A DNA stretch of 64,000 nucleotides from a bacterium (GTDB lineage Bacteria; Bdellovibrionota; Bacteriovoracia; Bacteriovoracales; Bacteriovoracaceae), in contig JAUHVL010000004.1 of the NCBI GenBank assembly GCA_030425045.1, forward strand, positions 158,402 to 222,401, given 5' to 3'. Position numbers and translations under genes: made by a program. How positions within the stretch are numbered: position 1 is the stretch's first letter; the number at the start of each line of letters is the position of its first letter. A model generated the notes under the pieces. The model saw only the letters and a program-made list of their open reading frames with translations, was not told the origin of the DNA and ran no database searches. Shown here piece by piece: positions 26,838-34,884 of this stretch.

Positions 26838-26930
26838 ATCAAAACAAAAAACGCACTTTGCGTTCTGAGAATACGCCATATGCTTTTGGCAGCTTGAACA
26901 TAAACAACTGAAATTGCTGATGTTAAATCT
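26838..26930 (-). ncRNA. Candidate small RNA or leader attenuator upstream of the DUF1592-type gene
   Basis: On the minus strand, TTGTGC (26959-26964), a 16-base spacer and TATATT (26937-26942) form a plausible promoter. About 93 bases later is a hairpin AACGCA/TGCGTT (26850-26864) with a 3-base loop, followed by TTTTTGTTTTG, a standard intrinsic terminator. The hairpin ends about 100 bases before the start of the large lipoprotein gene, so it could also be an attenuator in its leader. The rest of the 26741-27119 gap is AT-rich with no other recognisable gene. Confidence 0.3.
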
Positions 26931-27119
26931 GCTTAAAATATAGCTTGAAACTAACTTTGCACAACGGGTTTTCAAAAACTTAGACTATCCCAAGGGCGAA
27001 TCAATAATTCTTTGTATAAAGACAAAACACCCATTTATCATTTTTTCAAAAAGAGCTTTTGCGCACCTTACCCGTCTATACTCAAGAAATATATTTTAGT
27101 TTTTTTTGAGGAGTATGTT

Positions 27120-27590
27120 TTGAAATCTCTCTTAATCGCTATTAGTTTTGTTTTTTTATCAAGCTCATTTGCTCAAAAGATAGCACATCCCGATGCAGAA
27201 GTTGGTTACAACGGGCAGAATTACAAGTTTTATATTTATGCAGAAGGTGTTGTTATCCATGAAAAAAGATCTCAACGAGAAGAGTTCAGAAGATGGAATC
27301 TTGGTAAAATGGGAAAAGACTTTTTTGTCATCGGTGAAGAAAGCTTTCGTGAAGTTCAAACAGGTTTTTGTGAACTAGACATTACAGAAAGAACAGACGG
27401 CTTTTACACTTTTCTTTATTCCTACACGAAGAAAAGAAGAATTAGCTTTCGCCCCAAAGTGGTTTCGATTGAGGAAGAAGGCGGCTGTATGGCCATTCTC
27501 TTTGATTTTGAAAATAGTAATAGCTATTCCATTACTCCGGCGAATAATGACAGAGGAATGCTTGATCTGCTTTATGAAATTACTGAATAA
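27120..27590 (+). CDS. Secreted protein of unknown function, TTG start
   Basis: The reading frame is open further upstream, but only TTG 27120 gives a proper signal peptide (MKSLLIAISFVFLSSSFAQ). TTGAGGAG lies 6 bases before it, so I place the start there (156 residues). The mature protein shows alternating short strands (QNYKFYIYAEGVVIHEKRS, RISFRPKVVSIEE), two Cys and an acidic end; a small beta-rich periplasmic domain is likely. No family recognised. It is monocistronic, with a terminator-like stem 24 bases after the stop. Confidence 0.7.
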   Translation: MKSLLIAISFVFLSSSFAQKIAHPDAEVGYNGQNYKFYIYAEGVVIHEKRSQREEFRRWNLGKMGKDFFVIGEESFREVQTGFCELDITERTDGFYTFLYSYTKKRRISFRPKVVSIEEEGGCMAILFDFENSNSYSITPANNDRGMLDLLYEITE

Positions 27591-27613
27591 TTCAAACTGA
27601 TTTACTTAAATGG

Positions 27614-27646
27614 ATATGTTTCATTTTTGAAATTTAACATATTTTT
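27614..27646 (+). terminator. Probable intrinsic terminator
   Basis: ATATGTT (27614-27620) and AACATAT (27636-27642) pair, with an inner TTTCA/TGAAA continuation, and a run of five T follows. AT-rich but well placed after the gene ending at 27590. Confidence 0.5.
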
Positions 27647-27675
27647 GATGATCCTATAAAAACGTCCCTGTTTTT

Positions 27676-27810
27676 AGACATTTAAAATGCTCCCGTCGTG
27701 GTCGCACCCACTTCGTGGGCAAGTTTTAAACATCCTTTTTTTAAATAGGAGATGACCAATACTTGCCCGAAGGCTCGGGGCAGGATGACCCGATATTGGT
27801 TATCGCAAAA
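27676..27810. other. Structured GC-rich island in a convergent intergenic gap
   Basis: In the 324-base gap between convergent genes two larger foldable segments occur. In 27676-27740, TTTAAAATGC pairs with GCAAGTTTTAAA around an inner CCCAC/GTGGG hairpin. In 27748-27808, GATGACCAATA pairs with TATTGGTTATC around an inner TGCCC..GGGCA hairpin. The segment is richer in G and C than everything around it. No protein or known RNA family is recognised. It may be a structured RNA gene, a bidirectional terminator region or the relic of a repeat. Confidence 0.4.
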
Positions 27811-27914
27811 CATGGAAGTTTTATTTTATTTTTTGTTAATATTTGGAGCTTAATAAATGTTACTAGTTTACGACGAAAACTTATCTTCAATTAAGGGGAT
27901 CAGTTTATGAATAA

Positions 27915-28484
27915 TTAACTATTGCTCCAAAGAATTTCTTCTTCACCCTCAAGTTTATTGCAATATCTCGATACGACAAAAAGATAATCACTGAGACGAT
28001 TGAAGTATTGAATATATTCATCTTCAAGGTCCCCGGGATTATTCTTGGCAAAGTGAACAATTTTTCTCTCAACCATTCTGCAAGTGGTTCTTGCTATATG
28101 AAGAAATGAAGCGGCTTTCCCACCACCGGGAAGAATAAAATTCTTTAACGTCGGCAGTGTCGATTCCATTTTATCGATAGACTCTTCCAAAAATTTAATT
28201 TTCTCTTCTGATAATTTTGCAAGCTGAAAGGTTTCTCTTTTGTCTGTAGGGCATGCCAAGTTAGAGCCAATATCAAAAAGAATATTTTGAATACTTTTCA
28301 ACTCGTTTTCCACACCTTTAGATTTATCAGTTAAAAAACTTATCGCCAGACCTATGTGAGAATTCAGATGATCAACATCTCCATAAAGATCAATGCGCTC
28401 ATTAAATTTTGCTACACGATCTCCACCTAAAAGAGCCGTTTCACCCTTATCACCTGTCTTTGTATAAACTTTAAAATCACTCAT
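27915..28484 (-). CDS. Cob(I)alamin adenosyltransferase, PduO type
   Basis: This 189-residue trimeric enzyme makes adenosylcobalamin from cob(I)alamin and ATP. Signature segments are the N-terminal YTKTGDKGETALLGGDRVAK, GDVDHLNSHIGLA, FILPGGGKAASFLHIARTTCRMVERK and YIQYFNRLSDYLFVVSRY. It follows icmF by 20 bases and would supply that enzyme's AdoCbl. The family and reaction are clear. Confidence 0.95.
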   Translation of the reverse strand: MSDFKVYTKTGDKGETALLGGDRVAKFNERIDLYGDVDHLNSHIGLAISFLTDKSKGVENELKSIQNILFDIGSNLACPTDKRETFQLAKLSEEKIKFLEESIDKMESTLPTLKNFILPGGGKAASFLHIARTTCRMVERKIVHFAKNNPGDLEDEYIQYFNRLSDYLFVVSRYCNKLEGEEEILWSNS

Positions 28485-28504
28485 ATTAAAACCTTTGAGT
28501 CCCT

Positions 28505-31500
28505 CTACATACTTCGTCGATACTGACCACCGACTTCGTAAAGAACCTTACTTATTTGTCCCAGACTACAGTAGTTCACTGTTACAAGCAATTGTTCGAA
28601 AACGTTTTTGCCATCAAGTACAGCTTGTCTAAGATCATTCAGTGCTTTTTCTGAGTGGTCTTTATTTCTATCTTTGAATTTATTGAGTCTCTTTATTTGG
28701 TCATTTTTTTCTTCATCAGAACAACGAGAAAGCTCAATCTCTTGATTAAGTTGTTCATCAATATTATCTGCAATATAAGTATTCACCCCAATAATTGGTA
28801 ATTCTCCACTATCCTTTTGGCTTTCATAATAAAGTGACTCTTCTTGAATCTTGCCACGCTGATACATCGACTCCATCGCACCAAGAACTCCACCTTTATC
28901 ACTAATTCTCTCAAACTCTGAAAGAATACCTTCTTCGACAATGTCAAAAAGCTCATCAAGTAAGAATGATCCTTGCATCGGATTATCAGATTTATTTAAA
29001 CCAAATTCTCTATTGATAATCATCTGAATCGCCATCGCTCTTCTCACACTTTCCTCAGTGGGAGTGGTAATCGCTTCATCGTAAGCATTGGTGTGAAGAG
29101 AATTACAATTATCACTTAAGGCCAAATAAGCCTGAAGAGTTGTTCTTATATCATTAAAATCAATTTCTTGTGCGTGAAGTGATCTTCCCGAAGTTTGAAT
29201 ATGGTACTTAAATTTTTGAGATTTAGTATTAGCTCCATACTTATCTCTTAGAGTAATGGCCCATATTTTTCTCGCTACGGCACCAATGACAGCATACTCA
29301 GGGTCAAGGCCGTTACTAAAAAAGAAAGATAAGTTTCCAGCGAACTCATCAATTTTCATACCTCTACTCAAATAATATTCAACATAAGTAAAACCATTTG
29401 AAAGAGTTAACGCCGTTTGTGTAATTGGATTCGCTCCCGCTTCAGCAATATGATAACCAGAAATCGAAACAGAATAATAATTTCTTATGGCATTTCTACA
29501 AAAGTACTCCTGCATATCACCCATAAGTTTCAAACTAAACTCAAGAGAAAAAATACATGTATTTTGTGCCTGATCTTCTTTTAAGATATCAGCCTGAACT
29601 GTCCCTCTTAACTTTTGTAGAATAGCCACTCTTTTTTCTTCATTCCAAAAATCATCACCACTTAACTGCTGCTTTAAAGCCGCATTCATATACATGGCCA
29701 AGATGATAGGAGCGGGTCCATTTATCGTCATTGAAACTGAAGTGTTTGGACTTGATAAATCAAAACCTTCAAACAAATCACTCATATCATCGAGTGTCGC
29801 AATACTCACACCAGCTTCACCAATTTTTCCAAAGATATCGGGCCTTTCTGCGGGGTCATCACCATATAAAGTTACACTATCAAACGCAGTTGATAATCTT
29901 TTGGCAGGGTCATCTTTTGAAAGATAGTGAAAACGTTTATTTGTTCTTCCTGGGCCACCTTCACCGGCAAACATTCTTTTTGGTTCTTCATCTGTTCTTT
30001 TGAATGGAAAAATTCCTGAGGCATAGGGGAAGTAACCTGGAATATTTTGTCTCCTAATAAAGCGATATTTCTGTGCTTCGGAGAGGAAATTCCCGGTCGC
30101 TACTCTGGAAACATTGCTATGAGATAAGGAATTATATTTTGTAATGACTTTAATATCTTTATCTCTAACTTTATAAGAGAACTCTCCGTTCTCATATGTC
30201 TTTTTAACTTCATCAAACTGATCGATTTCTTTAAAAACCTGAGCTGGTATTTTTTCTTTATAACTCTCTAGAGCTTTTTTTACGTCACTAGAATCAACTA
30301 GCTCACTGGTTTTTTTCAAAGACTCGTAGTCTTTAACTTTTGAAACGAGCTCATCTGTTTGTTCATTATAAGTTCTAACGGCTCCAGCAATTTCTCTTAA
30401 GTAAAGACTTCTATCGACAGGAATCAATGTATCTTTATTTTCAGACGCTTTCATTCGCGGAAGGTCTTCAATATTTTTATTTAACCACCCTAAACATTTT
30501 GCGATATCATGGAAAAGGGCATTCACTCCAGTATCATTAAATTTAGAGGCCATTGTTCCATATACGGGAAGTTCTTCATCTGTTGGTGAACCAGGATGAC
30601 CGACAAAGAGTTCATGGTTACGTCGATACTGTTTTCTAACATCTCGAAGAGCATCTTCTGAATGCATTTTTTCAAATTTATTAATAACGATAAAATTAGC
30701 TGATTCAAGCATCTCAATTTTTTCTAATTGAGTTGCTGCACCAAATTCTGGTGTCATGGTATAAATGCAGTGATCACTCACTGTTGTAATTTCATCACTG
30801 GCTTGACCTATCCCACTACTTTCAACAATTATTAAATCGTAATCAAGTGACTTCATAAAAGAGATCACCTTACTAATATGAGGGCTCAGCTCTGTTTTAG
30901 AATCTCTTGTAGCAAGAGAGCGAATAAAAAATTCACCAATAGTTGCACTACTTAAACGAATTCTGTCTCCAAGAAGAGCACCACTTGTTTTTTTCTTTGT
31001 TGGATCAACAGAGATGAGGGCCAGCTTTTTATCGTTAAGGTTTAAATGAAATCTTAATAATAATTCATCGATAAGAGAGGACTTACCTGCCCCACCCGTT
31101 CCCGTTATACCAAGCACGGGAATATTTTTAGGTGAAAAATCAAAGGGGATTTCACCGCTGTTTTCAATCTGACTTATAACTTTTGCTGTCTCATAATGAG
31201 TTAGTGCTTTACCTGCATACTTTTTAAAATCAATTCCTTCTGTGGTTTCAAAAGTTGCTCTTTCGATCATGTCATCAATAATACCCACGAGGCCCAGCTT
31301 CATTCCATCTTCAGGTGAATAAATTCTCGTAATCCCCTTTTCGTGAAGCGCTTTAATCTCACTTGGAGTAATCACTCCACCGCCGCCTCCGAAAATACGA
31401 ATATGTTCAGCACCTCTTTCATTTAAAAGTTGGCGAATATAAGCAAAGTATTCATTATGACCACCTTGATAAGAACTCAAGGCCACAGCGTGGGCATCCT

Positions 31501-31657
31501 CTTGAATAGCGGCATCGACAACATCTTTAGCCGACCGGTTATGACCTAAGTGAATAACCTCAACACCTTTTGACTGAAGTAATCGACGCATAATATTAAT
31601 CGAAACATCATGGCCATCAAACAAGCTTGCTGCTGTAACAAATCTTAGACTCTTCAT
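28505..31657 (-). CDS. icmF: Fused isobutyryl-CoA mutase (IcmF)
   Basis: This 1050-residue three-part enzyme has an N-terminal cobalamin-binding domain (1-130), where SLFDGHDVSINIMRR carries the D-x-H site with His-16. A MeaB-like G-protein chaperone domain follows with the P-loop GTGGAGKSSL (186-195). The acyl-CoA mutase barrel lies after about residue 530 (SVSISGYHIAEAGANPITQTA, RIWAITL-like segments, HTNAYDEAI). IcmF interconverts isobutyryl-CoA and n-butyryl-CoA and has G-domain-driven cofactor handling. The fusion rather than a two-subunit MCM is diagnostic. It is divergent from the ferredoxin at 31787 and upstream of the adenosyltransferase. Confidence 0.95.
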   Translation of the reverse strand: MKSLRFVTAASLFDGHDVSINIMRRLLQSKGVEVIHLGHNRSAKDVVDAAIQEDAHAVALSSYQGGHNEYFAYIRQLLNERGAEHIRIFGGGGGVITPSEIKALHEKGITRIYSPEDGMKLGLVGIIDDMIERATFETTEGIDFKKYAGKALTHYETAKVISQIENSGEIPFDFSPKNIPVLGITGTGGAGKSSLIDELLLRFHLNLNDKKLALISVDPTKKKTSGALLGDRIRLSSATIGEFFIRSLATRDSKTELSPHISKVISFMKSLDYDLIIVESSGIGQASDEITTVSDHCIYTMTPEFGAATQLEKIEMLESANFIVINKFEKMHSEDALRDVRKQYRRNHELFVGHPGSPTDEELPVYGTMASKFNDTGVNALFHDIAKCLGWLNKNIEDLPRMKASENKDTLIPVDRSLYLREIAGAVRTYNEQTDELVSKVKDYESLKKTSELVDSSDVKKALESYKEKIPAQVFKEIDQFDEVKKTYENGEFSYKVRDKDIKVITKYNSLSHSNVSRVATGNFLSEAQKYRFIRRQNIPGYFPYASGIFPFKRTDEEPKRMFAGEGGPGRTNKRFHYLSKDDPAKRLSTAFDSVTLYGDDPAERPDIFGKIGEAGVSIATLDDMSDLFEGFDLSSPNTSVSMTINGPAPIILAMYMNAALKQQLSGDDFWNEEKRVAILQKLRGTVQADILKEDQAQNTCIFSLEFSLKLMGDMQEYFCRNAIRNYYSVSISGYHIAEAGANPITQTALTLSNGFTYVEYYLSRGMKIDEFAGNLSFFFSNGLDPEYAVIGAVARKIWAITLRDKYGANTKSQKFKYHIQTSGRSLHAQEIDFNDIRTTLQAYLALSDNCNSLHTNAYDEAITTPTEESVRRAMAIQMIINREFGLNKSDNPMQGSFLLDELFDIVEEGILSEFERISDKGGVLGAMESMYQRGKIQEESLYYESQKDSGELPIIGVNTYIADNIDEQLNQEIELSRCSDEEKNDQIKRLNKFKDRNKDHSEKALNDLRQAVLDGKNVFEQLLVTVNYCSLGQISKVLYEVGGQYRRSM

Positions 31658-31786
31658 AATTTACTTCCTTAAACCTCTAAATAGCTGAGTATGTGTACAG
31701 ATAGGGGAATATAACCTATAACTAGTTCAAAGAAAAATATGCTATATTATTAAAGACAGAAAACTGGATTTAGAAGGTTAAATGAT

Positions 31787-32242
31787 ATGAGTAACCATGA
31801 TGATGATGTCGTTTTAGTAGAGAACCCTTACCATACAGCGAGATTAAAGCCTGTGCGTAAAGGAAAAAAGCCACCAAAGCTTATCGCCGTCGTGCACCAA
31901 AGTGGATGTACTGGCTGTGAAGTTTGTATTGCCGGTTGTCCTGTAGACTCTATTGAACTCGTATCTGGTCCAAATCCCGACAACCCCGGCTTTCAACAAA
32001 TGGTAGAAATCGACATCACAAGATGTATCGGTTGCCAAAACTGTTCTCAAGACTGCCCTTGGGAAACCATTACGATGTATCAACATGAAGATTGTTACAC
32101 TGCTTGGGGTAACGAGACTTTAAAATCTGAATTGTATATTCCCGAAGTTCAGCTCAATCAGCTCAATGAAGATAAAGGCATCAATTTAAAAGCTCCTGAG
32201 CCAGAAGTTGAAGAAACATCTGACGAAGAAACAAGCGCATAA
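31787..32242 (+). CDS. Ferredoxin-type protein with two 4Fe-4S clusters
   Basis: This 151-residue protein has two cluster motifs, GCTGCEVCIAGCP and RCIGCQNCSQDCP, about 40 residues apart, giving two [4Fe-4S] centres. The N-terminus (about 35 residues) is charged and the C-terminus is a Glu/Asp-rich tail. The layout fits a soluble electron carrier or a subunit of a larger electron-transfer complex. It starts 129 bases from the divergent icmF start, so both may share a regulatory region, though no electron need of IcmF is known. Confidence 0.88.
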   Translation: MSNHDDDVVLVENPYHTARLKPVRKGKKPPKLIAVVHQSGCTGCEVCIAGCPVDSIELVSGPNPDNPGFQQMVEIDITRCIGCQNCSQDCPWETITMYQHEDCYTAWGNETLKSELYIPEVQLNQLNEDKGINLKAPEPEVEETSDEETSA

Positions 32243-32317
32243 CGCAAGCCCCAACCAAATTCTCTTGCGATTCAACACTTATTAAAATATGTTTTGCTCC
32301 TACAACAAGGAGCTCAA

Positions 32318-33568
32318 ATGAAAAATCTATTTTTTCTATTCGCGTTTTTATCAACGACAAGTTTTGCATGGACACCTAGTTGGCTTCCGGCCATTGGTCT
32401 CAACAAGATGACTTCTAAAGAAGTCCCAAACCTTCTTTTAACTGAAAAAAATAAATCGGTTTCTGAAGTTACCTTTCTAAAGTCTGGAAGAGGTCTCTAT
32501 AAAATGAATGCAGGAGCTTCTGAGTTTCGTTGGATAAAAGAAAGAAATCTTTTAACCTTAACAGACTTCTCTAACGATTTATCAAAAAGTACCTTTTATC
32601 ATTTCAACAATAGACAATATTTTGTCACAGAAACGATTCAAAAAATTGAATATACTGTGTATCGCCTAAAGCTCGTTTCAAAGATTACGTACTCTAGAGA
32701 AATGGTTTCAGATCCTTATGACCAAGATGCTCTTGATGCTTATAATGATCCTGCATTTGAAAAAACCTTTACCAAGGAATTTATCATTTCAAAGGCAAAC
32801 CCTAAGTTTTTAAAAGATAATTTAAAACTTAATACTAAAAAGAACCTTGTTCTTAAATTAAACCCAGAAGATTATTCACTTTCAACTCTCAAGGTGGATA
32901 CTGCTGAAGGTAACGTTGAACTCGTTGGTAGCGAAAGCTTTGAAGACGTCTCTCAAGGAAGCGCTTTTGAATACAAGGCTAAAGCAGAAGGTTTCGAACT
33001 TAAGTTTGAAAACGGCGACTTATATGACGTAAATTTCCTCTCTATGGAAAATTCTGGTTTATACAGAAAAGCTCTTATTAAGAAAACAACGTCAACTAAT
33101 GAATATGTCTACCTTTCAGACGTTGCTGTTTACAATAGACCTTATACACTTATGAAAAGTGATATTGTTGGAAGTCTTTATTTCGATGATGAAGATGAAA
33201 CAGAATTTAAATTTTATGACAACAACACGGCTGAGCTAGTCTGGATTGATGAAGAGAATGATCGCATAGCTATCCCGTTTTACTGGGAACTTAAAAATAA
33301 TACTCTCCAAATGACTCGATATTTTGAACATCAGGGCGGAATGGTCGACAGTATTCAAGGTATTAATGAATGCTTAAATGGCACTAGACAATGTACGGCC
33401 TTTCAAAAAAGAGAATACAACCTGATCGGTGATCAAAACGGCGAGCTACTTTTTATTCGTTATTTACAAATGAATAATGAAGCATTTTATCCAAACGAAG
33501 AATTTAATCCTCTTTGGGAAGTTGATCGAAATAAATCGGGAACAACGTTATTTGTATTCAAGAAATAA
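32318..33568 (+). CDS. Large secreted protein of unknown function
   Basis: This 416-residue protein is read from ATG 32318, with AAGGAG 5 bases upstream; an in-frame TTG at 32294 is less likely. The signal peptide is MKNLFFLFAFLSTTSFA. The mature part is largely beta-rich and acidic (YDQDALDAYNDPAFEK, FDDEDETEFKFYDNNTAELV) and has only two Cys (close to NECLNGTRQC). The second half resembles lipocalin/calycin-like strand patterns, but I cannot assign a family. Located after the ferredoxin gene; a good bidirectional terminator follows. Confidence 0.75.
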   Translation: MKNLFFLFAFLSTTSFAWTPSWLPAIGLNKMTSKEVPNLLLTEKNKSVSEVTFLKSGRGLYKMNAGASEFRWIKERNLLTLTDFSNDLSKSTFYHFNNRQYFVTETIQKIEYTVYRLKLVSKITYSREMVSDPYDQDALDAYNDPAFEKTFTKEFIISKANPKFLKDNLKLNTKKNLVLKLNPEDYSLSTLKVDTAEGNVELVGSESFEDVSQGSAFEYKAKAEGFELKFENGDLYDVNFLSMENSGLYRKALIKKTTSTNEYVYLSDVAVYNRPYTLMKSDIVGSLYFDDEDETEFKFYDNNTAELVWIDEENDRIAIPFYWELKNNTLQMTRYFEHQGGMVDSIQGINECLNGTRQCTAFQKREYNLIGDQNGELLFIRYLQMNNEAFYPNEEFNPLWEVDRNKSGTTLFVFKK

Positions 33569-33592
33569 AAAAAAGCCGGCGTAAGCCGGCTT
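33565..33592. terminator. Bidirectional intrinsic terminator
   Basis: The perfect 8-bp stem AAGCCGGC/GCCGGCTT with loop GTAA lies between the convergent genes at 32318-33568 and 33617-34054. The A-run on its left gives a T-run for minus-strand transcripts; on the plus strand only TTCTT follows. Confidence 0.85.
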
Positions 33593-33616
33593 CTTAATAT
33601 ATACGGTCCCTTTTAA

Positions 33617-34054
33617 TTAAAATAAAACGTTTTGAGTCGTATAAACTGGTTGCATCGTTCCATCAAAGTCTCCGCCTTTCATGATCATTCCAGCAAAACC
33701 AAATGTCGTCGTTACCTCTAAAATTTCTCCATTCTTTTTGAAATCACCAAGGAAAATATAACGTCCGCCTTCACTCACTGTAATTTCTTCTAGAGTTAAA
33801 GTGTTCGCTCCGATTCTCATATCTTTTTCAGTCACAAGAAAATATTTCTTTTCATTTTCATATTCAAAAAAGACAACTTCTAAATCTTGATGACCTGTAA
33901 CCGAAGCAAAACAAGCTCTTAAGGGTGCGTTGATCGTCATAGTTGGAGATGTGTTGTCACCACACATATTGGCAACGATAGACCAATCTGGCTTAACTTC
34001 AGCAAATGTTGAAATCGATAACAATAAAGATAGAACTAATAGTATTTTTTTCAT
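33617..34054 (-). CDS. Secreted protein of unknown function
   Basis: This 145-residue protein has a signal peptide (MKKILLVLSLLLSISTFAEV). The mature part has two Cys (NMCGDN and RACFAS), strand-like segments such as DLEVVFFEYENEKKYFLV, and a glycine-rich end. A small beta-barrel or sandwich fold is likely. I do not recognise a family. It is followed by the terminator at 33565-33592. Confidence 0.7.
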   Translation of the reverse strand: MKKILLVLSLLLSISTFAEVKPDWSIVANMCGDNTSPTMTINAPLRACFASVTGHQDLEVVFFEYENEKKYFLVTEKDMRIGANTLTLEEITVSEGGRYIFLGDFKKNGEILEVTTTFGFAGMIMKGGDFDGTMQPVYTTQNVLF

Positions 34055-34140
34055 TTAAACCCCGTTTTTGTGTTTAAGAAAGATCTAGCATATTTAGATT
34101 TTTTTAAAACTAGATTGAAAAAATTACCAAAGTGGTTCTC

Positions 34141-34884
34141 TTAGGCCCTAGATGACTTAAGTCTATATAAATTAAAAAAAAGCAGAGTAATAATCAGCAT
34201 AAGTGATAGTGCTTGCGAGCTTGAAAGATCAAAAAATAACGTCCCCCGAACCTTATCCCCTCTAAAATACTCTAAAACGAAACGGATCACGGCGTATGAG
34301 AAAACATACGTATTAAGAATAACCCACAGTCCTTCTTTTTTTTCTATCAATTTTTTTAATATAAAACCTACTACGATAAGGCTGAAAACTTCATATAACT
34401 GAACAGGATGTCTCGTTTGGTTATGTAAATGAACCGCCCAGGGAAGAGAGCATTGTGTTCCATAACAGCATCCGGCCAAAAAACAACCAACTCGTCCAAT
34501 AGCGTGGGCAAAGGTGAACGAGGGTAAAGACAAATACAGATTTTTGATTTCAAATTTTTTAAAAAACAAACAATAGATTAAGATATAGGTAACTCCAAAA
34601 ATAAAACCACCATAAAAAACAAAACCTCCCCCAAGCCAAAAGTTTGTATTAACAGTGTACTCATGTACATGGCCTGCTGAAGAGTTTATAAGAAAAAAGA
34701 CTTTTGCTCCCACCCAGGAAGATATAAAGACACCTAAGAATAGTTTTCCAAAACCTTCTGTTGGTATCTTTCTTTTTTCGAGTTGATTTAAAGTGCCGTA
34801 ATACCCCATTCCCCAAGCAATCCCCATCATAAGTGGATAAGCAAAAAGCTTAAATCCCCAGAGATCTAAGAGAATAGGTTTCAC
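34141..34884 (-). CDS. lgt: Prolipoprotein diacylglyceryl transferase
   Basis: This 247-residue polytopic inner-membrane enzyme transfers diacylglycerol from phosphatidylglycerol to the lipobox Cys of prolipoproteins. The diagnostic segment is HAIGRVGCFLAGCCYGT, with the conserved Arg, and RHPVQLYEV, followed by RFVLEYFRGD. It lies one base after a response-regulator gene, an unusual operon partner. Several lipoprotein genes sit in this window (at 22916, 40578, 43938, 44804 and 46536). Confidence 0.93.
   Translation of the reverse strand: MKPILLDLWGFKLFAYPLMMGIAWGMGYYGTLNQLEKRKIPTEGFGKLFLGVFISSWVGAKVFFLINSSAGHVHEYTVNTNFWLGGGFVFYGGFIFGVTYILIYCLFFKKFEIKNLYLSLPSFTFAHAIGRVGCFLAGCCYGTQCSLPWAVHLHNQTRHPVQLYEVFSLIVVGFILKKLIEKKEGLWVILNTYVFSYAVIRFVLEYFRGDKVRGTLFFDLSSSQALSLMLIITLLFFNLYRLKSSRA

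Noticed and set aside
26781..26975. Minus-strand Cys-rich ORF of 64 codons
   Set aside because: It covers the candidate sRNA and terminator; no SD, no plausible signal or fold, so chance reading of AT-rich sequence is likelier.
31658..31786. Cobalamin riboswitch in the icmF/ferredoxin divergent region
   Set aside because: Only 129 bases, AT-rich, and none of the conserved B12-box elements are seen.
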